This document shows, one piece after another, positions 41,268-49,987 of a stretch of DNA of 64,000 nt (position 1 is the stretch's first letter; the number at the start of each line of letters is the position of its first letter). The DNA lies in the IMG/VR virus record IMGVR_UViG_3300036863_000049, positions 1 to 64,000 of that record; one strand, 5' to 3'. The notes below the pieces were generated by a model. That model was not told where the DNA came from and made no database searches. It worked only from the letters and a program-made list of their open reading frames with translations. Both the position numbers and the translations under genes were made by a program. The DNA is from a virus.

Positions 41268-42602
41268 CTATTCCTGCACCTCCTCTGCGCGATCTCTTTG
41301 GGCTAAGACAATCACGCGCAGTCTTGCCGGTAGCACCACGGTGCGTAATCGCGTGACATCCGCGCTGCGCCCTCTTTCCTCGAGTACCGCCGATCGTACC
41401 CGCACCGCCAGCACGATCGTATTATCCGTGCTGTAGATGATCGCCGAGCCTTCACCCACGGCCGGCCCGAGAATGAGCGCGAGCGATCCGGGTATCGGCG
41501 GCTGATTGACGACGACAGAGAGCGGCCGGATCGGGTCAGTCGGTGTTGCCGTCGTTCGCCCGATCCTCTGGGCTATCGCGCCCGGTATCGGGACTGGCGG
41601 CGTAACGACCCACGCGCCGCTGACGAGCCGATCGCCGTCGTGAACAATCCCGGTGATGAGCGCCCGCGCGCCTATCTGCGGCGGCTGACTGACAATGACT
41701 TGTGTCAGTGCCAGGCGATCGGGTTGAACGATCGCCGCGTCTCTCGGCGCGCACAGGCTGACGACGATGGCGCCCGGTATCGGGACTGGCGGCCCGCTCA
41801 CCGCTGTCAGCGCCAGCCTGAGCAGCGGCGTCTCGGTAATCCGCCCGGTTGGGAGCGTCAACGCCCCCGGCATCGGCGGCGAACTGACGATCAGTTGTGT
41901 AGGTGCTAACCTATCCGGCGGTGGTACACCCACATCGCGCGGTGCATACAGCGCCTCGACATTTGCCCCAGGAACCGGGACACCAACTCCGATAACGACT
42001 GCCGGGCGCGCAGGCCTACTTGTATCCTCGTCACGCGATAGTCGGCTCGTGGATGTCGTATTCGGCTGCGCGAGCGTCGCGTCCGGCGCGTCCGTAATCA
42101 GGATCGGCGGGCGCAGCGGGTCGGTGTTTGGCAACCGCGCCGCGCTGGGCATCCATGCCTGTGCGCCCGGTATCGGCGGCTGGTTGACGACAAGTTGTGT
42201 AGGTGCAATCCGATCCGGCTGCGCAGCGACCTGCTCACGTACCGGATACGGCATCCACGTGGATGCGCCGGAAACAGGGACGGGCGGCACCTGGAGTTCT
42301 ACTATCGGGCGCGCGGGCCACTGGACATCTTCCACCCGTTGCGGCCGTCCGACGAACAGAACATTGGCACCGGGAACGGGAACCGATCCTTGCTGATCTA
42401 CCGCTGGACGCGCCGGCCACTGAATATCCTCAGGCGGTGCCGGGCGTCCAATGAACTCGGTATTTCCACCCAGCAGCAGCGCCGGCACGATCGCGCCAAT
42501 GACGATCGTTTGCCGAAGTGCGTCGGCAGCCGGGGCAACACCGACATCAAGCGGCCCCGGTTGCCACGGCGATCGGATGCCGGCTTTACGCAAGAGGGGC
42601 AT
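41268..42602 (-). CDS. Proline-rich repeat protein, tail-fiber-like
   Basis: 444 aa built of about ten or eleven degenerate units of some 30-35 residues, each with a PVPGA/PIPGA-like turn, a short strand, and a D-R-LAPTQLVV-x-x-PP segment. The last about 65 residues differ (IIYSTDNTIVLAVRVRSAVLEER...). Located beside adaptor and lectin-like genes, so a fibrous tail appendage is likely. No known repeat family recognised. Confidence 0.6.
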   Translation of the reverse strand: MPLLRKAGIRSPWQPGPLDVGVAPAADALRQTIVIGAIVPALLLGGNTEFIGRPAPPEDIQWPARPAVDQQGSVPVPGANVLFVGRPQRVEDVQWPARPIVELQVPPVPVSGASTWMPYPVREQVAAQPDRIAPTQLVVNQPPIPGAQAWMPSAARLPNTDPLRPPILITDAPDATLAQPNTTSTSRLSRDEDTSRPARPAVVIGVGVPVPGANVEALYAPRDVGVPPPDRLAPTQLIVSSPPMPGALTLPTGRITETPLLRLALTAVSGPPVPIPGAIVVSLCAPRDAAIVQPDRLALTQVIVSQPPQIGARALITGIVHDGDRLVSGAWVVTPPVPIPGAIAQRIGRTTATPTDPIRPLSVVVNQPPIPGSLALILGPAVGEGSAIIYSTDNTIVLAVRVRSAVLEERGRSADVTRLRTVVLPARLRVIVLAQRDRAEEVQE

Positions 42603-42616
42603 ACAAACTCTCTAGG

Positions 42617-43069
42617 TCATTCCTCGAAATCGATCTTCGCCCTCACGTTGACGTTGGCCGGCGCGTTACAATCGAGTGCGACGCGGCCACCGCCAACGAT
42701 GATCTTCTCTTGCCCAAAGGCGTAGGTGAGATCAAGCCCCATCTGCGGGTGAATAAGCCACTGGTCAAGTAAGGTCGTCTTGGTCGGCTCGGCGCTCGCG
42801 TTCTCACCCGCCGTGGTCTGAATCGTCTCTGTGTCGCTCGACACGATCTTGTTCAGCGTGAGCGCGGTGTTGGTGCCGGCGGTGGTGGCGATGATGAGGC
42901 GACACACCACCGGAACAGCGGTCGTGCTCGCACCATCGAAGAACAGTCCGACGCGCTGGATCTTGATGCGCTGGTTGGCGGCACAGTTGATCTGGATAAC
43001 CGTCTTGACCGCCGCGCCAACCAGCGCGACGGCGGCGCTGTTCTCTGCGGTGACTCGAAGTCCTGCCAT
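42617..43069 (-). CDS. Tail appendage beta protein
   Basis: 150 aa, beta-rich (IQINCAANQRIKIQRVGLFF..., ending VRAKIDFEE). Overall layout resembles 45722-46165, which also ends in an acidic -EE; these may be paralogous appendage domains. Function unknown. Confidence 0.55.
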   Translation of the reverse strand: MAGLRVTAENSAAVALVGAAVKTVIQINCAANQRIKIQRVGLFFDGASTTAVPVVCRLIIATTAGTNTALTLNKIVSSDTETIQTTAGENASAEPTKTTLLDQWLIHPQMGLDLTYAFGQEKIIVGGGRVALDCNAPANVNVRAKIDFEE

Positions 43070-43072
43070 GAT

Positions 43073-43870
43073 CTATACCTCCATTGCGTAGTGAATACTC
43101 GGCACAATGACAACAAGCGTGTGCCATGCGCTGTCCGATGATGCGATGCTCGGCCCCGGCATCGCCGCGGTATCAATGCGGATGTCGTCAAAGAAGACAT
43201 CGCAGACCGTCCCACTGGCATTCTGGCCCAGGTCGATCCGGTTGGCCGGCGTGGTGCTGGCATCGACCGACGTGCTGGCGAATGCGGCGCCAAAGTTGTT
43301 ATCCCCCGTCGCCGAGAACGCCTCAATAATGCCGTTCGCGCCGGTGCCTGCGGTATACCTGAGACCGAGCCGGTAAATACTCCCCGCCGTCATCACCAGC
43401 GTATCATCGCTGCCGATCTGCACGTTTGCTGCGTCAACCAGGCGCGCCTTGCCGGTACTGACGACACGGAGGCCGCAGAGCTGCGTGGTTGACCCCTGAA
43501 ACAGGCGCAGCGTGCGTGTCTGTGTGCTGGCCGGTAACGTCGTAAACTTGAGACAGAACGACACATAGAGCGTGTTACTGGCGGTGAAGTCCTCGCGCCC
43601 GAAGTCACCGACCGCCGTACACCGCATGCAGTTGACGCCTTTGATCTGGCTACTCGTGTCCAGCGTCGGCGTGCCGAGCGTGGAATCCCATCCATCCGTC
43701 GCGTCTGTTAAAGAACCATTCTCAAAGATAATATCTTTGAGACGAGAAGGCCCGGGGGCAACAACCCCGTCCCCCCAGATCATGCGGCTGGTGGCGTGCG
43801 ACGGACGCGCCGTCTGCGTGACCCCGATCTGCCGATCGGTCGCGTTTCTACGCCACAGGCTGCGCGTCAC
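43073..43870 (-). CDS. Lectin/LamG-like tail appendage protein
   Basis: 265 aa. From about residue 50 a concanavalin A-like jelly roll is suggested (ENGSLTDATDGWDST..., LYVSFCLKFTTLP, VFFDDIRIDT). Such domains bind host polysaccharides on phage tails. Confidence 0.6.
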   Translation of the reverse strand: MTRSLWRRNATDRQIGVTQTARPSHATSRMIWGDGVVAPGPSRLKDIIFENGSLTDATDGWDSTLGTPTLDTSSQIKGVNCMRCTAVGDFGREDFTASNTLYVSFCLKFTTLPASTQTRTLRLFQGSTTQLCGLRVVSTGKARLVDAANVQIGSDDTLVMTAGSIYRLGLRYTAGTGANGIIEAFSATGDNNFGAAFASTSVDASTTPANRIDLGQNASGTVCDVFFDDIRIDTAAMPGPSIASSDSAWHTLVVIVPSIHYAMEV

Positions 43871-43888
43871 GCCGCGACTCCTTCCCGC

Positions 43889-45715
43889 TCACCTGCGGTA
43901 CAATGTCGTCAGCACATGCGCGGTCAGCACGATCGATCCGCTCCCCGGCAGCGCCGCATACAACAGCGCCGCGAGCCGATCGTGCCCGGCCTGATTCGGG
44001 TGAATACCGTCCAGGCTATACGTCGCGAAGACGCCATCGCCGTCCAGCGCCTCGAACAGCGTCGGATCGCCCGCAGCCAGGTTCAGGTCGATCAGCCGGA
44101 CCGTCGTGTTGCTCGGATTCGCGGCCTTGAATGCGGTATACGCCGCCGTTATCGGCGTGGCCTTGAAGCCGCCGAACGGCAGCACGAGATACACGGCGAT
44201 CGCGGGATTGGCCGTCGTAAACACGGTCAGAAAGTCTTGCGTGCGCGTCTGCACGTCACTGTCCGACGAGGGCACGCCACCGAGCGTGTCATTCGCGCCG
44301 ACGTTGACGACGATCGTATCGATACCGGTGAACGAGCGCGCCTGCCCGGCCCAGTGCTTATCCCATGTTTGGTTCCCCGCCGCGTCGTGGAATACCGGGA
44401 TATTGCCGTCGCCAAGCTGCGCCCATCCCTGACTCACGAACCCGATTATCCCAACTTCCGCAATCTCGGACGCCGCCAGTTGCACCCCCCATGCGCGCGT
44501 CGCGTTCTGCACGGAAGCGGCGTAGCTTGTGCCGGTGACGTTGATCCCCTCGGTGATACTGTCACCGAAAAAGAGCCAACGGCTACTTGCAAGCGTGGGA
44601 GAGGCCAGCACCCCGAACGTTGCAGATAGGCTCGTGACCCGCAACACCGCTGACGGCGTGTTCCAGCGGTCGGTCGTGCTGCCGGTGCCCTTGAAGGCGA
44701 TACAAGCGGTATGCCCGCCGTCAGGGAGCCCGCTTACCATACTGAGCGATGTCTGCCCGTTGGTCAGTTGCGCAGACGCCCACGCACCGCCGTCGATCTG
44801 CCAGCCGACGATCGGGTATTGCGCCGCGGCTGCGCCGATGCTTGAGAGCGGTGTCACATCGACGCCGAGCGACAGGCCCGTGCCGGTGAAGTTGGCCCGC
44901 ATGTACGCGCCGGGCGTGTTCGTTTGGGCGTAGGTCGTGCCGTTCTTGATCCAGTTGCCGGGACTGAAGAACCAATTCGCCGCTGTGACATCGTAGGGGA
45001 GCGCGTTCGCCGCGCCCGTGAGATTGTCGAATATCGCGGTGCCGGGGGTCGCAACGCTCTGGTATGTGCCGCTATCCAGCACAACGCGCGTGTTCGTGAT
45101 GAGCCAGGGCCGCGGGGTGCTGGCACGCTGCGTCCAGACCACGTTATCGGGCGAGGTGTCGAGGCGGATCGTATCGTCCGACGTCTCGTGCCGGAAGCGC
45201 CACCAGCGATGCGCCACGCTGTCGTAGGTGATCGCCGAGACAATGTTGGTGTACGCGCCGCCGGCGATCTTCTTCTGGAACAAGAGAGACGTGCTCTCTT
45301 TGACGATGACGATGTTGTTATTTGCGTCAACGCCGATGAACGCCTCCGTATCTGCCGTGTTATTCCCGGTTGTCTGTACGGCCTCAACGACGACGTTACC
45401 GTTCGTGAAATCGTAGGTGAGCAGGCTGGTGTAGCCGCTGTAATTCACGCCGCCGGTCGAGGATGGCGGCGTGATCTGAAGTTGAGCGCTGGTCTCGGCG
45501 ACGGTAACGAGGCCGCTTGCACCGGAGAAACTGCCGATCGTCCAGAGCGCCACGTCACGGACGTTATCGTTGAAGTTATCCGCGAGCGTGCTGATCGGCG
45601 GGCCAGCCTGCACATTGGACGGCAGCAGAAAGCGGCTGACGAACTGGCGCGCGGGCGGCGCGCGCAGCACGGCCCGTTGTACCCCAAGCGCATTTTGTCG
45701 TATGCTACTGCCCAA
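43889..45715 (-). CDS. SGNH/GDSL hydrolase tail spike
   Basis: 608 aa. The N-terminal half has jelly-roll-like regions (LADNFNDNVRDVALWTIGS; WLFFGDSITEG begins the enzyme at about 373). Catalytic blocks: block I GDSITEG (Ser), block III VGANDT, block V DGIHPNQAGH (Asp, His). Likely an esterase removing acetyl groups from surface polysaccharide during adsorption. Neighbours are lectin-like genes. Confidence 0.82.
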   Translation of the reverse strand: MGSSIRQNALGVQRAVLRAPPARQFVSRFLLPSNVQAGPPISTLADNFNDNVRDVALWTIGSFSGASGLVTVAETSAQLQITPPSSTGGVNYSGYTSLLTYDFTNGNVVVEAVQTTGNNTADTEAFIGVDANNNIVIVKESTSLLFQKKIAGGAYTNIVSAITYDSVAHRWWRFRHETSDDTIRLDTSPDNVVWTQRASTPRPWLITNTRVVLDSGTYQSVATPGTAIFDNLTGAANALPYDVTAANWFFSPGNWIKNGTTYAQTNTPGAYMRANFTGTGLSLGVDVTPLSSIGAAAAQYPIVGWQIDGGAWASAQLTNGQTSLSMVSGLPDGGHTACIAFKGTGSTTDRWNTPSAVLRVTSLSATFGVLASPTLASSRWLFFGDSITEGINVTGTSYAASVQNATRAWGVQLAASEIAEVGIIGFVSQGWAQLGDGNIPVFHDAAGNQTWDKHWAGQARSFTGIDTIVVNVGANDTLGGVPSSDSDVQTRTQDFLTVFTTANPAIAVYLVLPFGGFKATPITAAYTAFKAANPSNTTVRLIDLNLAAGDPTLFEALDGDGVFATYSLDGIHPNQAGHDRLAALLYAALPGSGSIVLTAHVLTTLYRR

Positions 45716-45721
45716 AGCGTG

Positions 45722-46165
45722 CTACTCTTCCCAGCTCACGTAGATGTCGAATGTTGCGCAGACGCCCGCGCCGCGATTGACAAACATGACCTCGCCCGTC
45801 GCGGCGGGGGATGGCACCACCAGCGGGTCGGCATCGCCCCAGGTCCAGATAATCCCCGATCCCACCGTCGCCGGAAGTTGCACGCGCCGAATGCTGATCG
45901 CGTTCGCCGTGCCGATCGTCGCCCAGGCGACGGCCATACCGCCGATCGCCGCGATGTCGGCGGGGTTCAGCGCCTGACCGAGCACGATCGTCGGCGTCGT
46001 CGTCGCGGTTGCGGAACGCGCGATGGCGATGTCCGAGGCCACCGCAGTGACCATGAAGATACCGATCTCGCGGATCTTCATGCGGGCACTCGCACCAGCC
46101 TTGAGCGTCGCAAAGGGCACGGATGCGGCGGTAAGGGTCGTCAGGCTCGCAACCTCATACTGCAT
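45722..46165 (-). CDS. Tail appendage beta protein
   Basis: 147 aa, 6 nt upstream of the SGNH gene; Ala/Thr-rich beta protein ending FDIYVSWEE. Probably structural. See 42617-43069 for a similar layout. Confidence 0.55.
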   Translation of the reverse strand: MQYEVASLTTLTAASVPFATLKAGASARMKIREIGIFMVTAVASDIAIARSATATTTPTIVLGQALNPADIAAIGGMAVAWATIGTANAISIRRVQLPATVGSGIIWTWGDADPLVVPSPAATGEVMFVNRGAGVCATFDIYVSWEE

Positions 46166-46180
46166 AGGGGAAACTCCTTA

Positions 46181-46783
46181 TCATCGGTGGAGGGCGCGAA
46201 TGATTCCCATACTGTCACTAGGAATCGTGCCGCCTCCGAAATTGTCAACGACCGCGCTCGTGTTCTCAACGAAGAGATTGGTGTAGCCCGCCGCCGTATA
46301 GGTAGCGTCAATGACCAGCTTGAATAATTCCCAATCCGCGAGTGCGGGCTTGCGGTACACCGTGATCGTCGCGCCAATCATTGAGACCCCCAGGCTGTCA
46401 CCGTCGGCCCACTCCTGGCTTGTGTCCGTAAACTGGATCTGTGTCAGTACGCCCGCGTCTTGCCGGTACACGTTGATCGTATTCGGCGCCGCGAATACCA
46501 CCTGATAGCCACTCGGCGAGCCAGCCCCATCATCGCGAAAATGCAGCTCGATCTGGTCACCGGCTGCCGGGAGCGTGACGAGCGTGACATACGCTTCCAT
46601 GTCCGGCCCGAACATCTCGACGTTCCACCGGCTGCCCTGACGCCCCGCAGCCGCCGCAACACACGCATTCGAGACGACTTTTAGTCCCGTCGTGCCGTTG
46701 GCAGCGCTCCAGCTCGCCGAGGGCTGCGGGCCGACATCGGCGCGGTTGAAGTCGTCAAGGATAGGTGTCACCGGAAATGGCAT
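46181..46783 (-). CDS. Jelly-roll tail appendage protein
   Basis: 200 aa from ATG 46783 (TGATG overlap with the 38-aa gene). ILDDFNRADVGPQPSASWSA opening is typical of LamG/DUF1080-like jelly rolls; EAYVTLVTLPAAGDQIELHF and FVENTSAVVDNFGGG fit the fold. Polysaccharide binding is likely. Confidence 0.62.
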   Translation of the reverse strand: MPFPVTPILDDFNRADVGPQPSASWSAANGTTGLKVVSNACVAAAAGRQGSRWNVEMFGPDMEAYVTLVTLPAAGDQIELHFRDDGAGSPSGYQVVFAAPNTINVYRQDAGVLTQIQFTDTSQEWADGDSLGVSMIGATITVYRKPALADWELFKLVIDATYTAAGYTNLFVENTSAVVDNFGGGTIPSDSMGIIRALHR

Positions 46784-46899
46784 CAAAGTACCTTGAAAAG
46801 AAAGAGCAGCCCAACGACGATCAGCACGACAACAACCGCGCCGATGATGAGCATCAGCCCACAGCCGCCCGCCGGGTCGTTTCTCCAGCGCTCGCTCAT
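46783..46899 (-). CDS. 38-aa single-span membrane peptide
   Basis: MSERWRNDPAGGCG followed by a long hydrophobic run (LMLIIGAVVVVLIVVGLLFL) and a basic end. Stop overlaps the next start. Holin-like or membrane-anchoring peptide; unassigned. Confidence 0.5.
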   Translation of the reverse strand: MSERWRNDPAGGCGLMLIIGAVVVVLIVVGLLFLFKVL

Positions 46900-47127
46900 C
46901 TACGGCTTCCCTCGCATCGCCTGCTGCCACATCTGGAATACGGGCAATGCTACCGGCCGGCACTCGCTCTGCGCCTGTGTCTCAGCCTTAGCCCGCTCGC
47001 GATCGGTGAAGTGCGCGCACGACTGCCACGCCTCGGGCTTGGCGATGATGCCCAGGTCGCACGGCGCGGCCCAGGTTGTCTCCGGCGTCGGCGTTGCCCA
47101 GTAGAGGCAGTCGGCGCAGCTAGGCAT
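46900..47127 (-). CDS. Small Cys-containing protein
   Basis: 75 aa with CADC at residues 4-7, then C23 and C37, a possible zinc site. Start overlaps the stop of the 57-aa membrane gene. Unknown. Confidence 0.5.
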   Translation of the reverse strand: MPSCADCLYWATPTPETTWAAPCDLGIIAKPEAWQSCAHFTDRERAKAETQAQSECRPVALPVFQMWQQAMRGKP

Positions 47128-47300
47128 TACCCAACCTTAATCAAGCCGCCGGTCAGCAGCACGAAGATAACGACGGTGCCAGCGAGCGCAATCGCAAAGA
47201 ACTGGCGCCAGTTCCACCCGGCGTTGATGATGAACGTGTACAGAGCGCTCGCGCACGCAGCAGCGATCAGCGCGATAAGGATTTGCGATCCAAAGGTCAT
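47127..47300 (-). CDS. Holin candidate, 57 aa
   Basis: Two hydrophobic segments (ILIALIAAACASALYTFII and FFAIALAGTVVIFVLLTGGL) joined by a short polar turn, with RBS GAGGAG. The size and topology fit a class II holin; the amidase lies 2.7 kb upstream in the same operon. Confidence 0.55.
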   Translation of the reverse strand: MTFGSQILIALIAAACASALYTFIINAGWNWRQFFAIALAGTVVIFVLLTGGLIKVG

Positions 47301-47312
47301 GATTGTTCTCCT

Positions 47313-47408
47313 CTAAAACCACCGCCTGATCCGCCGTACTTCATCCCTGTCCAGTTGCGGATCGCGACGGTGTTTCGCGTACGCATACAGCCACTCGGCG
47401 AAGTCCAT
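47313..47408 (-). CDS. Possible 31-aa basic peptide
   Basis: MDFAEWLYAYAKHRRDPQLD... in the gap between the holin candidate and the DPBB-like gene. Weak RBS. Reported only because the spacing suggests a gene. Confidence 0.25.
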   Translation of the reverse strand: MDFAEWLYAYAKHRRDPQLDRDEVRRIRRWF

Positions 47409-47431
47409 CACGCTATTCCAAGCGCGCAGCC

Positions 47432-47785
47432 TTAGCGAGACACGAGAATCCGGCACATTCGGTTTGGTAAATCGGTTCGGCCACATAGCTTTTTTGCGCT
47501 CATGAAGTCTACTTCGTAGAGTCCTTGTCGCATGTGTCGCCTTCGATCGACGGGCTGGCTAACGTCGGCAACAAGGCAGGTGAGCGATCGGCGGGTATTG
47601 ACACCGTAAATGAGTACATAATCCCCGATGGCGTGCCAGTCCGAACTAACGTAACAGGTAGCCGGCGGTAGCCCCCTTCGGGCAGCGACACGTTCAAAAA
47701 GATTTGGGCTATAGTGCGCTGCGATCCCCTCATAACTCCCCACTCCCGTACTCAACACGAGCGCGGCTTGTGCAATCAGTCCCAT
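47432..47785 (-). CDS. Secreted double-psi beta-barrel-like protein
   Basis: 117 aa. N-terminal hydrophobic signal-like segment (MGLIAQAALVLSTGVGSYEG). ATCYVSSDWHAIGDYVLIYG and CLVADVSQPVDRRRHMRQG, ending LYEVDFMSA, follow the pattern of RlpA-like barrels. These can bind or cut peptidoglycan, so a lysis or entry function is plausible. Confidence 0.5.
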   Translation of the reverse strand: MGLIAQAALVLSTGVGSYEGIAAHYSPNLFERVAARRGLPPATCYVSSDWHAIGDYVLIYGVNTRRSLTCLVADVSQPVDRRRHMRQGLYEVDFMSAKKLCGRTDLPNRMCRILVSR

Positions 47786-47809
47786 CAGCGGCGCAAGTCG
47801 AGCGCCGGG

Positions 47810-48046
47810 CTACCTCTTAGCCCCAGCCGTGTTATCGTCCCACGTCCAAGTTATCCCACCCGACGCCGCACTTGTGGTCTCGCGAAACCGAAAGGGATCT
47901 AATCGTAGCGCATTACCACCCGCTGCGTCCTGAAGACGACAGCTACAGCCATACGACGGCGGCGGCGGCGTAATGCTAAACCAAGCCGCCGGATACCAGA
48001 TAGCGGCCCCGCAATGCGGGCACGTGCCCCCCTGAATGTAACTCAT
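47810..48046 (-). CDS. Zinc-ribbon-like small protein
   Basis: 78 aa from ATG 48046: GGTCPHCGAAIWYP, later YGCSCRLQD, giving a possible C4 zinc site. Stop-start overlap with the 25-aa gene. Unknown. Confidence 0.5.
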   Translation of the reverse strand: MSYIQGGTCPHCGAAIWYPAAWFSITPPPPSYGCSCRLQDAAGGNALRLDPFRFRETTSAASGGITWTWDDNTAGAKR

Positions 48047-48123
48047 CACCAATACTCCCACACGAGCCAGATCGCCAGCATCGCGCAGATGAAGACGATC
48101 GCGGCAGCGCCAATCCAGTACAT
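48046..48123 (-). CDS. 25-aa membrane peptide
   Basis: MYWIGAAAIVFICAMLAIWL... a single membrane span, TGATG-coupled on its 3' side and overlapping the 138-aa gene stop. It could assist the holins; no assignment. Confidence 0.4.
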   Translation of the reverse strand: MYWIGAAAIVFICAMLAIWLVWEYW

Positions 48124-48539
48124 CACGGCTTCGCCTCGTCAGGATGCGCGCCCATCTGCTCACGTCCCACGGCGATGCCCTCTTTCAGCGCAAGCGCCGC
48201 CTTCAGTTCGCCTTGCACGCGGCCTTGCTCCTCCACGCGCGCGATCAGTTCGTCCATCCGGCTGTTCACAGCGAGATGCGTTTCGTGTGCAACCTGTTCG
48301 ACGTTCTGGGTAATCGCGGTGTTGGTGTCGATCTTCTGACCGACCGACTCCAGTTTGGCCGCGTTCTCGGTAGACGCCTTGAGGCTCAGCAGTTGTGGGA
48401 TGATCAGCCCGGCGACGGTGACGAGACCGGCGATGGCGATGCCCTTGTCGCCCGTGTAGAGCACGATGATGGCGACGAACGCGGCGATCAGGGACAGGCC
48501 CAGGATCGAGAGTGCGATGATGAGTGAATCGTTGTTCAT
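48123..48539 (-). CDS. Holin-like membrane protein with coiled coil
   Basis: 138 aa: two spans (LIIALSILGLSLIAAFVAII and KGIAIAGLVTVAGLIIPQLL) followed by a long helical segment (ENAAKLESVGQKIDTNTAIT...). The layout fits phage holins or membrane anchors beside the amidase. Confidence 0.55.
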   Translation of the reverse strand: MNNDSLIIALSILGLSLIAAFVAIIVLYTGDKGIAIAGLVTVAGLIIPQLLSLKASTENAAKLESVGQKIDTNTAITQNVEQVAHETHLAVNSRMDELIARVEEQGRVQGELKAALALKEGIAVGREQMGAHPDEAKP

Positions 48540-48550
48540 TCGGCTTCCTG

Positions 48551-48579
48551 TTGCGGTAAATCACTACTTGTGATATAAT
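48551..48579 (+). promoter_or_regulatory. Promoter for the endonuclease cargo gene
   Basis: TTGCGG (48551-48556), 17-bp spacer, TATAAT (48574-48579). A hairpin (GCCACG/CGTGGC, about 48595-48625) follows in the leader before the ATG at 48649. Confidence 0.6.
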
Positions 48580-48648
48580 TCAAGCATACAAAAAGCCACG
48601 CGCTGCTATCAACAGCCGTGGCGCGGCCAAGCGCATAAGGAGCTTGAC

Positions 48649-49272
48649 ATGGATGATTTTACCACGAAACCGTGTTCCCTCTGCCACGAAACCAAACCAC
48701 TTACCGACTTTAACCGAGACGCGGGATGCAAAGATGGGCTGCGCCGTCGGTGTCGATATTGCGAAGAGCAAGAGCGGCAACGACGCAAGCGGGTGCGAGA
48801 ACAGACACGAACCGATATTCCACCGGGCCAGACGAAACGGTGTAGCATCTGCCACGAAGAGAAGCCCCTTAGCGAGTTCTACACGCAACGTGACTGCCTT
48901 TACGGTGTCAAGGGCCAGTGTAAGACATGCTACGTAGCAAAGAACAATAAGCAGCGCGAGCGCCCTGGCTACACCCATTACACCTACCCTGGATACCTTC
49001 ATGCCTGGATTATCAAAAGAAAATACGGGATGACCGTTGCTGAGTACGATGCAATGTACGCGGCTCAGAACGGCGTCTGTGCTATTTGCGGGCAACCGGA
49101 GATAGGCCTGGGGCGCGGCGGCAAGGTTCGCCGGATGTCCACCGACCATGACCATACCACGGGTGCCATTCGCGGGTTGCTTTGCCATAACTGTAACTTT
49201 ATCCTCGGTAGCGCTCATGACGATCCTGATGTGCTGCGCAAGGCGGCTGACTATCTCGAAAAGCACAAGTAG
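48649..49272 (+). CDS. Recombination endonuclease VII-like protein
   Basis: 207 aa on the strand opposite to the late operon. Two N-terminal zinc modules of the same pattern (CSLCHETKPLTDF...CRYC and CSICHEEKPLSEF...CKTC). C-terminal endonuclease VII/HNH domain: CAICGQPE, STDHDHTTGAIRGLLCHNCN. It is likely a free-standing homing-type nuclease inserted between late genes, or a packaging/resolution nuclease. Confidence 0.85.
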   Translation: MDDFTTKPCSLCHETKPLTDFNRDAGCKDGLRRRCRYCEEQERQRRKRVREQTRTDIPPGQTKRCSICHEEKPLSEFYTQRDCLYGVKGQCKTCYVAKNNKQRERPGYTHYTYPGYLHAWIIKRKYGMTVAEYDAMYAAQNGVCAICGQPEIGLGRGGKVRRMSTDHDHTTGAIRGLLCHNCNFILGSAHDDPDVLRKAADYLEKHK

Positions 49273-49274
49273 CC

Positions 49275-49571
49275 CTATTTGCCCGCCTCTCGCGCCAGTC
49301 GCAGCGCCTCTATCTCTTGCCGGAGTTCGCCCATCTGAACCGTGAGCCTGCCCATTTGCGCCTTCATGCTTTCGAGCTGGCCAGCCATCCGCAGTTGCTC
49401 CTCGGTCAAATGGTTCAGCGCGACGGTGAAGGCCGCCTGGTCATCGCGCACATGCAATTCGTGATCGCCGACGATGGCGACGACCCGATCCACGATCGCT
49501 TCAGCCACGGCTTGCGCGATCGGGTCTTTGAGCACGTCGATCGCCCGCGAGATCAGCATATCGTCGGACAT
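49275..49571 (-). CDS. Coiled-coil protein
   Basis: 98 aa; C-terminal helix EEQLRMAGQLESMKAQMGRL with heptads. Ends 2 nt from the convergent endonuclease gene. Unknown. Confidence 0.55.
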   Translation of the reverse strand: MSDDMLISRAIDVLKDPIAQAVAEAIVDRVVAIVGDHELHVRDDQAAFTVALNHLTEEQLRMAGQLESMKAQMGRLTVQMGELRQEIEALRLAREAGK

Positions 49572-49576
49572 GGCTG

Positions 49577-49987
49577 CTACCCCGAATGGTCCTTTGCGAT
49601 ATGCGCGGTCACCATGTTGCGCGCGGTCTGGTCAACCGTGCCGGACGGCATGACGAACGGCGCGAACACGTTCGGGATGCGGTACACCTCCGGCTCGGCC
49701 GTCGAGCCGCTACCGCCCGGCGTCGCCTCACTGATAGTGACGAGCAGTTCGCCAGTCGCCAGAATTTCAACTTCTACGCTGTCATCCTTGCCAGCGTCGT
49801 TGGCGAACACGATCTCGCCCGCGTTGCTTAAGTCGCTGAGGTTGACCTTCCAGAGCCTGACAACGCCGTTGGTCGAGCCGGGCGCAAACCAGACCCCGCC
49901 GATAATGTACTGCGGGAGGTCGAGGCGATAGGCCGTCGCGACCCTGACGAATTGCGCGGGTATCCAGGTGAGACGAGTGCCGCTCAT
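49577..49987 (-). CDS. Unknown beta-rich protein next to the endolysin
   Basis: 136 aa from ATG 49987, ATGA-coupled to the amidase gene. RLDLPQYIIGGVWFAPGSTN and VEVEILATGELLVTISEATP suggest a beta sandwich. Unknown function. Confidence 0.55.
   Translation of the reverse strand: MSGTRLTWIPAQFVRVATAYRLDLPQYIIGGVWFAPGSTNGVVRLWKVNLSDLSNAGEIVFANDAGKDDSVEVEILATGELLVTISEATPGGSGSTAEPEVYRIPNVFAPFVMPSGTVDQTARNMVTAHIAKDHSG

Noticed and set aside
41268-42602. CRISPR-like or tandem DNA repeat
   Set aside because: Repeats are at the protein level, degenerate in DNA, and without constant repeat-spacer lengths.
44924-46327. 467-aa plus-strand ORF opposite the SGNH hydrolase
   Set aside because: Antisense artefact; catalytic blocks are on the minus strand and this frame crosses several gene boundaries.
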